A stretch of DNA of 64,000 nt from Isochrysis galbana (Eukaryota; Haptophyta; Isochrysidales; Isochrysidaceae), in assembly GCA_018136815.1 (NCBI GenBank), contig CM030931.1, positions 1,963,398 to 2,027,397 on the forward strand. Direction: 5' to 3'. The notes beneath the pieces are model-generated. The model did not search any database. It was not told where the DNA came from and saw nothing but the letters and a program-made list of their open reading frames with translations. Below are positions 39,480-50,700 of the stretch, piece after piece (positions within the stretch are counted from its first letter, which is position 1; every line of letters starts with the position of its first letter). The position numbers and the translations under genes are program-made.

Positions 39480-39945
39480 TTGTACGGCACTTGCGGCGCC
39501 TGGAACCACTACCTACACGTAGTATACTTTCTACACCCCCACTCGCCACTCCCCTAGCCCTTAGCCCCCCGCCATCAGGCGGCTCCCCCCGTGCACTAGG
39601 GGGATCGGGGTGAAGGGCTTAGATATGGTCCGGTGGCCCGCGCCCCCCCCCCGGTGATCATTACCCCCTTCCCCCTGCGCGTACCGGGCTGGCGGCGGCC
39701 TCAGTCCGGACTTATCCTGTAAATAGGTGCGGGATTTACCTATTTTTCGTGGGCGGAGCTCGGAGCTCTCGCTCACGCCCCCCCCCTTCTCCGCGCCCTC
39801 TCTCCCCTCTCCTGCGGCACGCGCGATGGCGGGCCTGCGACAGGCCTCCGGCTGCCCTCTGGCGTCTCCCATGGGCTCCTGGAGGCCAGCTCAGGGGGCA
39901 GAGGAGGCTGGTGCCTCTCCCTCGCTGGCGCTCCTAAGCCTCAGA
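39480..39945. repeat. left arm of an inverted repeat pair with 42745-43240
   Basis: Reads CACTTGCGGCGCCTGGAACC, CACCCCCACTCG, GCCATCAGGCGGCTCCCCCC, CTAGGGGGATCGGGG, AGATATGGTCCGGTGGCCCG, and CCTATTTTC-GTG-GCGGAGC; the same blocks in reverse occur at 42745-43240. Similarity ends outside at about 39480 and inside near 39940 (CTCGCTGGCGCTCC). The arms differ by perhaps a fifth of positions, so they are old or are separate copies of one family. Parts recur at 33340-33500. Confidence 0.75.
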
Positions 39946-39994
39946 GGCCCCCACTCTGCACCTGTCTGCCTGTTGACTAGGGGGGAGGGGGTGT

Positions 39995-40200
39995 TAGAGC
40001 GATAGGCTGGCCACGACAGGCAAGGACGCGCGAGGTAGGCGAGCCTGTGGAGAGTGGGGAAGGAAGTGGGTCAGCAGGGCAGTCTGCTCCTGGCAAGCCA
40101 TCAGGCATGCCAGAGCCAGAGCTTGGGTGGTTCCTCCCCCATAGCAGGGGAGGAGTGGGAGTGGATGGAGAGAGGGGGGGGCTCGTGCCCCCCCGAGGCT
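39995..40200. repeat. third copy of the 3' half of the 1-865 repeat
   Basis: Shares TGGCCACGACAGGC, GGGTCAGCAGGGCAGT-TGCTC, CTGGCAAGCCATCAGGCATG, GTGGTTCCTCCCCCAT and GAGAGAGGGGGGGGCTCGTG with 655-830. It follows the left inverted-repeat arm directly. Confidence 0.75.
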
Positions 40201-40254
40201 AGGGAATACTTTGACCAGTTAACCAGTTAAGTGTGTTAACTACTGCATGAAAGG

Positions 40255-40425
40255 GCACAGGCGAGAAGCGTTCAATCGCCATCACCCACAGATGGAAAAG
40301 CGTTCAATCGCCATAAGCCACCAGCCTACACATGACACATGGAAAAGCCTTCAATCGCCGCCATCACCCATCACCCCCACGTATGGAAAAGCGTTCAATC
40401 GCCATCACCTCCCCTTTCCCCGGAT
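40255..40425 (+). repeat. degenerate tandem of GCGTTCAATCGCCATCACCC
   Basis: Four spaced units, each AAAGCGTTCAATCGCC(ATCACCC) or a close variant, at about 40264, 40298, 40342 and 40387, separated by ATGGAAAAG. A related unit lies at 41022-41060 (AAGCGTTCAACTCGCCATCA), one at 2200. Spacing is irregular; not CRISPR-like. Confidence 0.7.
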
Positions 40426-40985
40426 GCTCCGTCATACCGTCATATGACACTGGTTGAGGACCTGAGTATGATATCTCATACCTGATATCATATGATACTA
40501 TGATAGTGCCGCGCAGCGGGCTCTTCGATTGTCGACCACAGGAGTGCGTTACCTGGAAGCTTGCACAACGGGCGTCGCGCCCAGTGCCCAGTGGCCAGTG
40601 GCAGGGATCATCATCACCATTCCCATCCTCTCCACCATCCTCCTCCTCGTGCCCATCAGCCATGGATGCTGTGAGTTGTGAGCTGTGGAGAGAGGAGGGG
40701 GGGGGGGGGGGGGCGACTCGCGGTTGGCGATTCGCGCCTTCGCGCCTATATATATATATAAGTATACATTGTATATAGGTTCTATTTATAGGTCAATTTT
40801 GTCATACTGATACTCAGTATCAGGTGCCTCGGACCTGAGTATGATGTATCATATATGATATCATATATGACAGAACATCCGGGCCCCTTTCCCCGCAAGG
40901 GCCTATGACGTGTTCCCCATTTGACACCGTGAGGATCCGCGATTTTGAGGAAGACTGAACACGCACATTCAAACCTATGCCCGGT
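40426..40985. other. AT-rich gap with small palindromes
   Basis: Two related palindromic words, GGACCTGAGTATGAT-TCATA and ATATCATATGATA, occur at 40456-40500 and at 40832-40875. (TA)n-like ATATATATATAT at 40746-40760. A G-run at 40698-40712. No coding content. Confidence 0.5.
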
Positions 40986-41049
40986 ACTATATATATAGTA
41001 GTAGGAAATTCTGAAGGTGGTAAGCGTTCAACTCGCCATCACCCCCACA

Positions 41050-41388
41050 CATGGAAAAGCATCTAATCCCTGCTCCACTGTTGTATTCCTGCCCGTCTTG
41101 GCGGGCGGCAGCCGCCAGCAGAAATGCATGTATTGCGGCATGCATACCTCGACCGCTTGCAGCATCTGCAGTACGCCCGGTAACGGCCTCGTGCCGGTTT
41201 GCGTCAGTCAAAATCGTAAGGGCATTCGCAAAGAGTGCGCTGCCACGCATGAGCGATTCCCAAATTGGTATCCTCGGGGAGACCCCAAGCGACCGGGCCG
41301 CGGCGGCAACAAGCGTAAGCGTAGTCGCAGCGCCAATTATAATCCCGCTATGTATATGCCAGATTGCATGCCCTGTGATGACGACTAG
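41050..41388 (+). pseudogene. Cys-rich tail resembling a PiggyBac-like transposase C-terminus
   Basis: The frame ending at 41388 encodes VFLPVLAGGSRQQKCMYCGM, HTSTACSICS, VPVCVSQNRKGIRKEC and AATHERFPNW, then a Lys/Arg patch and an acidic end. The arrangement C-x2-C ... T-x-x-x-C-x2-C ... L-V-P-V-C ... C-x-x-x-H is like the zinc-binding tail of PiggyBac-type transposases. No catalytic domain precedes it. Lies between the inverted arms at 39.5-39.9 and 42.7-43.2 kb. Assignment is tentative. Confidence 0.4.
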
Positions 41389-42744
41389 TTGCGAGCGTGT
41401 GCGTGTGCGTGATCACGTTTCAGCGTTTAGCGATCACGTTTCAACGTTCTACGGACGGTGATTTGCCACCTCCAATCGATCAAAACGTCGAATAAATGGC
41501 GTCGAGCGTCATATATATATGGTGTCTGTGCGTATACGATGTCATATGAGCGACCAATGGTCATATCTATGCTATATGACTCTGATAATGTGCTAAAATA
41601 CCTCAAAAAAGGTCAAAACAAAACTATTTTAGTGTTAGTAAGGACGACAACAAAACCATTTGATTCTCACGTAAACACCCGGTTTCTCATGTGCGCAAAC
41701 GGACTCTGAAAAAGGCCACTTCGGCCCACTGCCACTGCGATGTTGCCTCGGAGAGGGTTGTCCGATGGGCCACCGGCCAGGGCTCCTCTGCCAGGCATAC
41801 TTAGGGGTTGGGATGGGCGCGGATGCATCCGCATGGGTCCACTGCCCACTTCCGCGGCGGTCCCGGTGGGGCCCGTCGCGTTGGCGTTCGTCAAGGGGCC
41901 GGCAAATGCCGGCCGCTCTGCAGGAAATGCTCACGCCAGCGCGCCAGCTGGTGTGGGGGGGCATCATTTGGTGTGAAAGGCGCTTCTTTGGCGCCAGTCC
42001 TCGTGTCAGGGTCTCAGGTGGCTGCATGCGCCGCGGAAGCACCCTGCCGCGCGCGCCATGTCCCCCACTGCGGGTCGCGTTGGCAGCGCGCGAAAGGGCG
42101 TCTGGAGCCCGACTTCAGATGCCGATAGCGAGCGTGATTTCGTCGCGGTCAGGTGGACCCTCGCGGCGAGTCTATCGGGAGTGCTTGTGAGGGCCCCAAT
42201 CCACCGGGCCCGGCGTCTCAGCTGCCCTGTGAGTCTGTCTGTGTGAATCTGCCCGCGAGTCGTTCAACGTCAATTTCTGTAGTCTTCAATATTTGTATAC
42301 AAAAAAATCGAATTTCGCTTAATATTTATGCTAGGGGCCTATTAGATAGTGACCATATTAGCTGCCTGGGCGCAAAAAATACAGATTAGGGTGCTAATTT
42401 GACCTAGTTATGACAAGATGAAGTCGTTGTCTTTAAGACTACCGGTAGTCTTCGTTGCGCCCCTTCAACCGCTGAGAATGTGGAAGGCACAAGGGCTGGT
42501 GCGTGGCGCGTGGGGCGTGCAGACATGCAGTGTGCAAGCAGGCTGGAGGGGCAGGGGAGTGAGCCCACTTGGGCCAGCCATTGCGCGCTTGCGCGCGCCC
42601 ACGCCCACGCGTTGTGATAGTTTTTTTTTTGGAGAGAGCGGCCTTACCAGACCAAATGTCGAGACATGTCTTGAGACTTTTTTTGGGGGGAAATCCGCCC
42701 AAATGTCTAAAGGAATGTCTAGACATTTCTGCCAGGCCCTATCG
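41389..42744. other. intergenic, no gene seen
   Basis: AT-rich at 41460-41660 and 42260-42420, GC-rich at 41700-42200. Open frames in the GC-rich part match nothing. A (CGATCACGTTTCA-CGTT) pair is at 41410-41450. Confidence 0.45.
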
Positions 42745-43240
42745 GGAGCGCCAGCGAGGGAGAGGCAGGGGAGGCCAAGGCCCAGCCCCAGCCTCCTCTG
42801 CCCCCTGAGCTGGCCTCCAGGAGCCTCCAGGGGCCGCCTGAGGGCAGCTGGAGGCCTGCCGCAGGCGCGCCATCGCGCGTGCCGCAGGAGAGGGGAGAGA
42901 GAGCGCGGAGAAGGGGGTGGGCGCGAGCGAGAGCTCCGCTCACCGGAAAATAGGTAAGTCCCGCACCTGTTTACAGGATAAGTCGAGACAGAGTCGGCCG
43001 CCCACTCGGAGACACAGGAGGAAGGGGGGGAAAGATCACCGGGGGGGGGCGCGGGCCACCGGACCATATCTAAGCCCTCCACCCCAATCCCCCTAGTAGT
43101 GTACGGGGGGAGCCGCCTGATGGCGGGGGGAGAAGGGCCGGGGGAATGGGGGTGTAGAGAGTATGCTACGTGCTACTTGTAGTGGGTAGTGGTTCCATTC
43201 GCCGCGAGTGCGGTAAGAATATTAAAATGTTTTATAGGAA
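42745..43240. repeat. right arm of the inverted repeat pair with 39480-39945
   Basis: Reverse orientation of the left arm; outer end near GTGCGGTAAGAATATTAAAA at 43208. Contains GATCACCGGGGGGG and GGGGGAGCCGCCTGATGGCG. The region between the arms (about 2.8 kb) carries the transposase-like tail. Confidence 0.75.
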
Positions 43241-44507
43241 GCTTATTTAGGCCTTCGTTTGCCCATTCCAGATGGTGCCCTCCGCCCTCCGCACCCCCCT
43301 AGTGAGTGGCCGGGATACGTGCTACGTAGATTCCATAGCTCCATAGAGCATAGAGCATAGAGCTGCTCAAGTCTACACCTACAACGAGTAAATACGAGGG
43401 GCCGACGAGCAAGAGACAAGAGAGATTAACAATCAGACATGTTTTTGAAGCTTTTGAGTCTTGTCGCAGCCTGCAGCTGCGTTACCGGAACCGGCATTCG
43501 TCGGTCTGTGATCTGTGATCTGTGAATGAGCCACGTGCAGGACTGGGAATCTGGGAATCTAGGGATGGCCGCACTAACGGTAAAACTTGCACAACCACAC
43601 CGAGGAGGACGGTCGCCGGCCGGCGGCGCATCGCAGTCTCGTCACGATGAGCGAGAGGAGTACTAAGTAGAGACTCTGATGATCCCGATGATCCGAAGCG
43701 TGGTGGACGGTCCTCTGGATGGTCTCTGATGTCCGATCTGAGAGCTCTCCGCGTCGCCCGCAGGGGGAGATTCAGTTCTCGCCTCTTCGAGAGGGGCGCC
43801 GCGGCGCGCCGCCTTTGCCTCGTAGCCCCGCGGATCTCGTCGCCCTCCACCTCGGCGGCTCATTGAAAGCTCTGCGAGATCATAAGATCCCCCCACCTCG
43901 CACTCGCCTCAAACTCTCTCCTCCTCTGCGGTGGGTGCGATCGAGCAGCGGAGATAGAGAAGCGACTCGAGAGCTTGGAGAGAGAGACTCAGAAGACCTT
44001 GGGGAGTACTCTAGTGAGGAGAGAAGTCGCCGCTGGTGGTGGGGGAGGGGGGAGTGAGAGTGAGTGGGGAGGGAGAGAGAGAGCACGCGTTTGGCTTGGT
44101 GGGCGCGTCGCCCTCGGGGGAAGGGGGGGGGGGGGGGGAAGGGGGGAGCGGGAGGGGGGGGGGGGTGCCGCGTTCCTTCCGTGAGGATCCCGCGGGGGGA
44201 GGGGGGAGGGGGGGGGCGGGGGGGGCGCGGCGGGGGAGTGGGGTACGCATCGCCCCCCTCCCTCCCCCTTTGGGTCCGCCGCGGGGGGAGGGGAGGGGGG
44301 AGGAAGGGGGGGGGGGGGCGGGAGAGGGGGGATGCGCTCTTTCCCCTCGCGCGCTCGCTGTGTCCTCGCTCCAGCCACTCCAAGGACTTCGTCTCCTGCC
44401 CTGCACGCAGCCAGCACCCCCCAGTTCCGCTCCCCCGCCTTCCCGCCGCCAACCCCCCACCCCCCTTCCCCCTTCTCCTCTACGTTCCCTTCCCCCTCTC
44501 ATTGCCC
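43241..44507. other. intergenic; G-rich 5' region of the 44.5 kb gene
   Basis: 43255-43320 (reverse of CACTCACTA-GGGGGTGCGGAGG-CGGAGGGCACC) matches 57870-57930. 44115-44330 is a long G/A-rich stretch with many G-runs, followed by a pyrimidine-rich segment (44400-44500) up to the ATG at 44508. Long open frames over 44064-44500 are composition-driven. Confidence 0.55.
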
Positions 44508-45089
44508 ATGGTGGCCGCCGCCGCGCTCGACGGGCTCGGAGGATCGGTGGCTTCCTGCTCTTCCGAGGATGAGGAACTGCGCCAGTGCGTTCGTGCGCTC
44601 GTGGCCTGCTGCCGCGCTGCTAAGGGCAAGGGACCTGCCCACGACGACCAGATGGCGCAGATGAGGAAGGTGATTCGGCTGCTCTCTCTCTCGGAGACCG
44701 AGTTGGCCGCGATGCCGGCAGACGAGCGAGACGCGGTGCTTATGATCCGAGCCTCGACGCTGGAGAAAATGCGACGCGCCAAACGGGTCAGCTCTGGCGA
44801 TCCGCGTGCAGCACTGGGAATGGTTCATTCAGGATCGGTTGCGATTCCGGGGCGAACTGGTCGGGGCGAGCCTGGCGGTTCCTCCGGGCTCTTGAATGTC
44901 GCCCAGTCGGCTCCTGCCTCCTTCCTTCGGTCGGAGGAAGTCGTGGATAGCTCGCCGTCCACGTCGATGAGCTCCATGATGGGTGGGATGTCTATTGGGG
45001 TGTCTCCTGGAGAGCCTATGGGGCCACCCGCCTTCTACGTGCGAAAATTACCGGCGCGGAGCTCGGCCGATATGCCCAGCGCCTGCTAG
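44508..45089 (+). CDS. conserved-looking protein of unknown function, 193 residues
   Basis: Start MVAAAALDGLGG chosen because a pyrimidine tract (as before other genes here) lies directly upstream, and because the longer open frame upstream is G-run low complexity. Residues about 20-85 are helical: EDEELRQCVRALVACCRAAK, QMAQMRKVIRLLSLSETELA and AMPADERDAVLMIRASTLEK, with a hint of the L-x-S-E-x-E-L-x-x-M-P-x-x-x-R pattern found in KIX-like or related small helical domains. The C-terminal half is Ser/Gly/Met-rich and probably disordered (SSMMGGMSIG). No signal or membrane segment. I do not recognise the family. Confidence 0.6.
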   Translation: MVAAAALDGLGGSVASCSSEDEELRQCVRALVACCRAAKGKGPAHDDQMAQMRKVIRLLSLSETELAAMPADERDAVLMIRASTLEKMRRAKRVSSGDPRAALGMVHSGSVAIPGRTGRGEPGGSSGLLNVAQSAPASFLRSEEVVDSSPSTSMSSMMGGMSIGVSPGEPMGPPAFYVRKLPARSSADMPSAC

Positions 45090-45944
45090 GCCACTCACAT
45101 TTCTGAGTGCCAATGACAGCAATTTTGCTCACCCACCATATGGGTGGTCCTCACATTCTTTCCACGCCGGTGCAATGTGAGAAGCTTTCTTACTCGTGAC
45201 GACGTGAGCCTGGAGTCCAAACAGTGAGCTGCTCTGCATGGTGCAACTGGACGTGCACGACTTGGATCGCCGATCTCATGTGCGCTTAGGTTTGGGGGTT
45301 TTCGACTCCGACATGAGATTCATCATGTTGTCCTGCAATGTTGTCGGCAAAGATGCTCTCACGTTGAGACCAATTCCACCACATGAAGATACATGCTTGT
45401 GACGTGCCTGCTATACACATGTTGATCCATCCAACAACGAAGCTTTGAAGAGGAGCCGCTCTCCTCGTCTCTTTATTAGCGCTGTCTACCACGGTATGCT
45501 GCGTGCCCTTTTGTGGCCAAATACAGAAAAGTGCTGCAAATATTTTCCCGCATAGCGTCAAAAGATGTCGTTGCCATTGTGGAACGGTAACCGTGAACGA
45601 TAAACAAACTTCCTAGAGCACTAACACTCGAGTCATATTCTCACGACCACGAGATTGAAAAATCATGGAGATGGAGATTGAAACATCATGGAGATTGAAA
45701 AATCATGGAGATTTGCGAAAAATCATGAAGAAGACTTGCGCCACTGCGACGGCGTGCGGCAGTGCACCCCCTGGGTGGCAGGGGTTGAGCAGTCAACACA
45801 CCTGTCCATACACTCAACGGTCAACGGGCGCGCGCCGCACGCATTTGCCTGTGTCGCCCTGGCACCACCGCAGTGACCAGGGCGGCCGAGAGGAGGGAGA
45901 GCGACGCCATCGCTCGCGCTCTCTCCAAATCAGAGCCGGATAAA
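45090..45944. other. intergenic, no gene seen
   Basis: Contains a short tandem of GGAGATTGAAA-ATCAT units at 45655-45730. No other feature. Confidence 0.5.
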
Positions 45945-46335
45945 ATTCCTCTTACAAAAAAATTCTTAACATTCTCACCGCGCGCGCGACCCTGCGACAT
46001 TTTCCTGACAGCCGAGCCCGCATCCCTTATCACTCCCTCTCACTCGTCACTCGCCTTGCTTGCGGCTCGTCCCCTCGTGCTCTACCTAGGGGCTCAGTGT
46101 TCAGGGTTTCCAGTGGCAGGCGGCGTGCACCGATCCCCGATGCCGATGGTCGACTTCTCGGCCTTCCCTCGCGCCATCGGGCGGCCGGGTTTCTCTTGGG
46201 TTTCCCGTGGTTGTTGTCGCGTTAAGCATTGGACTTGAGGCTGCGTTGTGCACTGAGCCTTCGCGGTGTTGGGTCGCGGGGGGTGGTGGGCGGTATGGGT
46301 ATGGCGTTCGGTGGCAGCAGGGCTGTACGTGATTC
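45945..46335 (-). mobile_element. LINE 3'-UTR copy
   Basis: Matches the 3' UTR of the LINE copies at 2325-2660 and 58022-58255 in the same orientation: A-run, CTTAACATTCTCACCGCGCG, CTCGTGCTCTACCTAGGGGC, GCGTGCACCGATCCCCGAT, CCATCGGGC. The coding part is missing. More diverged than the copy at 2325. Confidence 0.75.
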
Positions 46336-46884
46336 CAGTGATTCCAGCCTAGTCATAGAATTTCCCAGACTGGTAGGTCCAAGTCATACCATCAGCTGGA
46401 CTAGGCTAGTCTAGTCATGCCTATCATGTATCCTGCGGACTATGACTCGCAGTCCACTCCGAGGGCCATGACTAGGATTTCATAGTCGGACTATGGTCAT
46501 ACTAGGGTCTCCATAAGTTTGCATAAATTTGCAAAAAAGGTTGCAGCCTCCTCAGAGCCCCCGTGAAGGTGTACTCTGAGAAGAAATTTGATATTTGATG
46601 AGCCACCCCGAGGCCGAGGGGGACTCGAGCTATAACCCCTAGCCTTTCGACTGCAAGAGTTCCCAGCGCGCCACCAACGGTCTGCTGTTCGCCGCACTCA
46701 AATTGACATTTGTGACATTTATATCTACAAAGCAACTAGTTGTGTCACTTGCCTCAGTCGCGAAAACAGAACGATGTCGCAGAAATGCAAGGAGAGGCCA
46801 TTCGCCTACCGCCGTACCCAAACGCACCAACGCCAGATAGGCTGAAAGCACCGATATATCATGGCATGCAGATACATCCTAGGC

Positions 46885-47167
46885 GACTTTTATAAAATTG
46901 AGTTCGACACAACTATACATTCCATCACATACCAGTCATAGAACGCACCCTCAATAGATTCACGACCCTCACTAGGGGACTTGCGCCGTCGGGCTCACAC
47001 TCCTCCGCACGCACGTACACAGCGTCCAGGGGCAGGAAACCGAAAATCAAGAGCGCGCAAGAACTCAGCGCCCCTGCATCCAAACCTAACGCCAGGGGCG
47101 AGCTCGAAATGAGCGACAACCTTGCCATGGTGGCGCGAGCGCTAGATATAGAAGCCAGACTAGCTTA
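46885..47167 (+). mobile_element. LINE coding-end fragment, opposite orientation
   Basis: On the plus strand 46930-47167 encodes HIPVIERTLNRFTTLTRGLA, then SRGRKPKIKS and a stop after ALDIEARLA. It is colinear with the minus-strand ends at 2895-2662 and 59060-58821. The short stretch before 46930 (ATTGAGTTCGACACAAC) also matches but contains a frameshift. Flanking LINE 3'-UTR at 45945-46335 is on the other strand, so the two are separate insertions or an inversion. Confidence 0.75.
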
Positions 47168-47778
47168 GCCATCCATCCGAAACAACTGGGTGACAACAAC
47201 CGAATCCGGCCAGCAAACCAATCGCCCGGCAACACCCTAGCACGCCCACCTCGAATGAACCGAAGGCAAACGGGATCCGACAAAAAGATCTACACGACAA
47301 CAGAGACGCACTGAGAACCGGTCGCCCGGCGGCGCAGGAGCACCCCCTTCTCCGCGCTCTCTCTCCTCTCCTGCGGCATGCGCGATGGCGCGCCTGCGGC
47401 AGGCCTCCACAGTATTAAGGCCTTTTATCAAAGTATCACAGCAGCCACGAAGCCGCATACTCGGGGTCAGGCGTCGGGCTTCGCGCGCATTCGCGTGACC
47501 ACTTTCGCGCTTTGCGCGCTCCATAGTGGTTATATTATTTTTTTTTGCGTTCAGCCCATCCGGCCCCCTAAATATCCGCCAAATATCCATGGATATCCAT
47601 TCGGCCAAAAGCAGCCTAAATATCCAGTAGTTATATGTTATATCCGGATGTGTCTGCCAACCCCTAGAAGGCGCGAGCTCGTCGATCCGCTGAGCCAATC
47701 GGCCACGGTGGGAAGGGGAAGGCAAGAGGTGGGTAGCGCGACCACCTCGATCAAGCCGACGCACTTGGTTTCGGGCAA
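47168..47778. other. intergenic with AATATCC-repeat patch
   Basis: 47570-47650 holds several AAATATCC/GGATATCC words, like the AT patch at 6365-6450. The region around 47330-47410 has CTCTCCTGCGGCATGCGCGATGG, shared with 39805-39840 and 42870-42900. No gene. Confidence 0.5.
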
Positions 47779-50700
47779 CTACTTCCTCTTCAGAGGGGCC
47801 CGATGCATATCGAGGCCGATCAGTTGGTGCAGCCGTGTAGCGGCTTCAGCCCCCGCTCCATGGTCGACGCGAGACGAGACGCTAGCCATCCGTGGCGACG
47901 GCTGCGATAAACGGGCGGACAACGCGCGCTGTGCGACAGGGTCGGGCCGCTTCAGTGACAGGTCAAGGACATGTAGCTCCGATCGCGCGTTCAGTGCGTC
48001 CCGGCTCGAGCGCGCCAAGACGTCTTTCTTCCGCGAAGCCGTACGTGTTGACATGAGTTCCTGCAAAGCAGGTGGTGGTGGCGGCGGCGCGTCGACCTTG
48101 GCGCGAAGTCGTAGCAGCCTGTCAGATTGGAGAGCCGACTTTAAGCTCTGCTCATGGGCTTGTGTTTCCTCAACGGCTGCGTCAACCACCTGCCCATTCA
48201 GGCGCAGTCCCCAATCCTGCAATCTTGTTGTGTGACCCCGCAGCAACCTTCCGAGCGGAGCACCATCGGAGGCCCACACTCGAGCTAGCTCATCTGCTCC
48301 GCATGAAAGCACGGCGTTGCAAGGCTCAATCGGCGTCAATGCCAACACAGCCATGGACGCGTTAGTGGCTCCTGGTTGCTCCATCGCCTCACGCAGGGCG
48401 CCATCGCTTGGATGCGCTTGCCATACGTTAACGAGCCTCACAGCTTTCCCGTGGAGGCGAATCGCGTCTGCGGTGCTGAACGCCACCGCGCGTTGGCAGG
48501 CCAACCCGTCAGAATTGCGTGGTTCACCAAACTCAGCGAACGAGTGCTCGCTGCAACCGTCGGGGTACGACTGAGTGGAAAAGCTCTTCCTACGAGCCCT
48601 ATAGGCTAGGCTACTACTTCGCATAGGCGAAGTGGGCAGGTCAAAGGCATCTAGCAGCTCGGACACATCCCACGAAGAAATACGGCCGAGCTCGTCGCCC
48701 ACGAGGAGGCAGCCTGGCACGGATGCGAAGGCGAGGCAAGTCGCCGCGCAGTCCGTAGGCTGCGGGAGGAAGCTGGGTGACTCGCTAGCCTCCCCGTCGG
48801 CAGAGGGCTCGAAGGTGTTTCTCATGTCCTCGTCGTGGCTCAAAGCCCGGATCTCGGCCCCATCATGCACGCCGCCGACGCTCGTCACAAAGAAGGAAGG
48901 CATCGGGTCGATGGCGTCATCGAGCCTAGGATGATCGAAGGTGCTGATCGCCTCGTCCATGCGATTGACGTCATGGACTGGACCGGCGGAAGCGACGGCT
49001 ATCGGATCCCATGGCGGAGACTCGAGCGGTGGGTATCTATTAAGCCCCCTCGACGGACAGCGTAAGGTGAGAAGACAGCCAACCGGCGGCGGTAAACCGG
49101 GCATCAGCTGCGAGAGGCCACCGACATACCACAAATGAATATAACCCGATGCGTCGGCTGATGAGAGCAGCGGTTTAGTGTCGAAAAATACCAACGCGGT
49201 GATTGGCGCACGATGCGCTGTCCTAGCCTTCCCACTAGCTAGAACATGGCCTGTGCTTGCTGTGCCGGCACCGAAGCTGCCCGCAGTATGATCCGTCCTG
49301 TACGCTGATGGCGTGCCAGCGCCCAACCGGCAGAGGAAGTGAAGCCCGCCACGGCCATCAAGAGACCAATAGTGAAGGCTGCCATCCTCAGCCCCAGTGG
49401 CTAAGCGCACACCAGGAAGGCTCCATGCAGCTCCTTCAAGGCTCAAGGCCGCGCACATTATGTCCCCATGGTGCATTGAATCATATGGGCGGGTTTTGGA
49501 GTTTCCGCCTCTTCCACGATCGCCGCTCGGCACATTTCCTTGATTCTCACCCGTCTCTGCGTACAGGGTCACCTTGCGATCGTGCGAGGTCGAGACGATG
49601 ATGCCAAGAATTGCGGAATGAGCTACGAAGCTAACTTCTGCTGTGTGCGCTTGGTACGAGAAGAGGAGTGCCCCCGTGGCATAATCGAGAACAATCACTT
49701 CGCCCTCGGCGTTGCCGACCACGAGTCGCCTGCCCAACGCGTCGAGAGTAGCCCAGGTGATTGGCGGAACGGAGTTGCCACCGCTCAAATCGGCGATTGT
49801 CGCCGTCGCCGACGAGGAGGAAGAGGAAGAGAAAGTTGCTGCCGCTGCGACTGCGGCGGCCGTGGCGGCATTGGCGCGATCAGAAACGGAAAAGTTGCGC
49901 AGGTGACTGCCTGTGGACGCATCCCACACGGTAACACCATGCCCAGCGAAGGTAGCAATGGTATGAGAGCCGCGGTTGTAGACCGATCCACCGAGACCGG
50001 AGAGTTTCTCAGGATGCGGCGGGGGCTCGGCCTCGAAGCACGTCAGTGAATGAGCAGCCACGACAATCTGACCGAACGTAAGAGGAGGGCACTCGCTCAT
50101 TCAGCGCGTGTGCGCTCCGGCAAGGCTGGAGGCGATTGCTCGGCTCGACGAATGCGTCGAAAGCTGAGACGCAGGAGGAGCCGCGCACTTGTCTATGGGT
50201 CGATATGGTGGCAATCGACGTGAGGTAGAAAGTATTTGGGACATCGACACGGAGCAGCTGTATGCAAGTAAGGGTCCGCACATCGTACACGCAAATCCCG
50301 CCAGATTGATCGGCGGTCACCACCTATTTTGCGAGCCCAGCAAGATGACACAAATGATTGATTGCGGAGGCAAAGCGGGCGGACGTCATCATGGACCCGT
50401 CGACTCTCGATGGCAAGGCGATTGCAGATCGACTCGGGGTTGATGCCATGAGCAAAATGTGGAACGGCGAACGGCTCCTAGAATGGTGAATTACTCAGCG
50501 CTCACCTGCGGGGTTCCCTCCATCGCACTCAAGGACACCAGAGGGGCTGCATGCTCACGAAACGTCGTGATGTTGTGATCGGAGAGAGGCGACCAGACCT
50601 ATGATGCAAGTCAAGCGATAATGTTCGGTGGGGCCGGCAACGATTTGAGAAGCGCTCATGGCTAGCGATGGTTGAGAAGCGCTCATGGCTAGCGATGGTT

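Noticed and set aside
40255-40425. Repeats with spacers suggestive of a CRISPR-like array
   Set aside because: Only four degenerate units with irregular spacing, in a eukaryotic, transposon-rich setting.
44064-44507. N-terminal extension of the 44.5 kb gene by about 148 residues
   Set aside because: The translation is Gly/Arg low complexity from G-runs, with no conserved-looking segment; the Met at 44508 is preferred.
46600-46690. tRNA-like or tRNA-derived SINE sequence on the minus strand (GTGGCGCGCTGGGAACTC ... TAGCTCGAGTCCCC)
   Set aside because: The A-box and B-box words are approximate and a cloverleaf cannot be folded by eye (T-loop is not TTCRANY). No second copy was found in the window.
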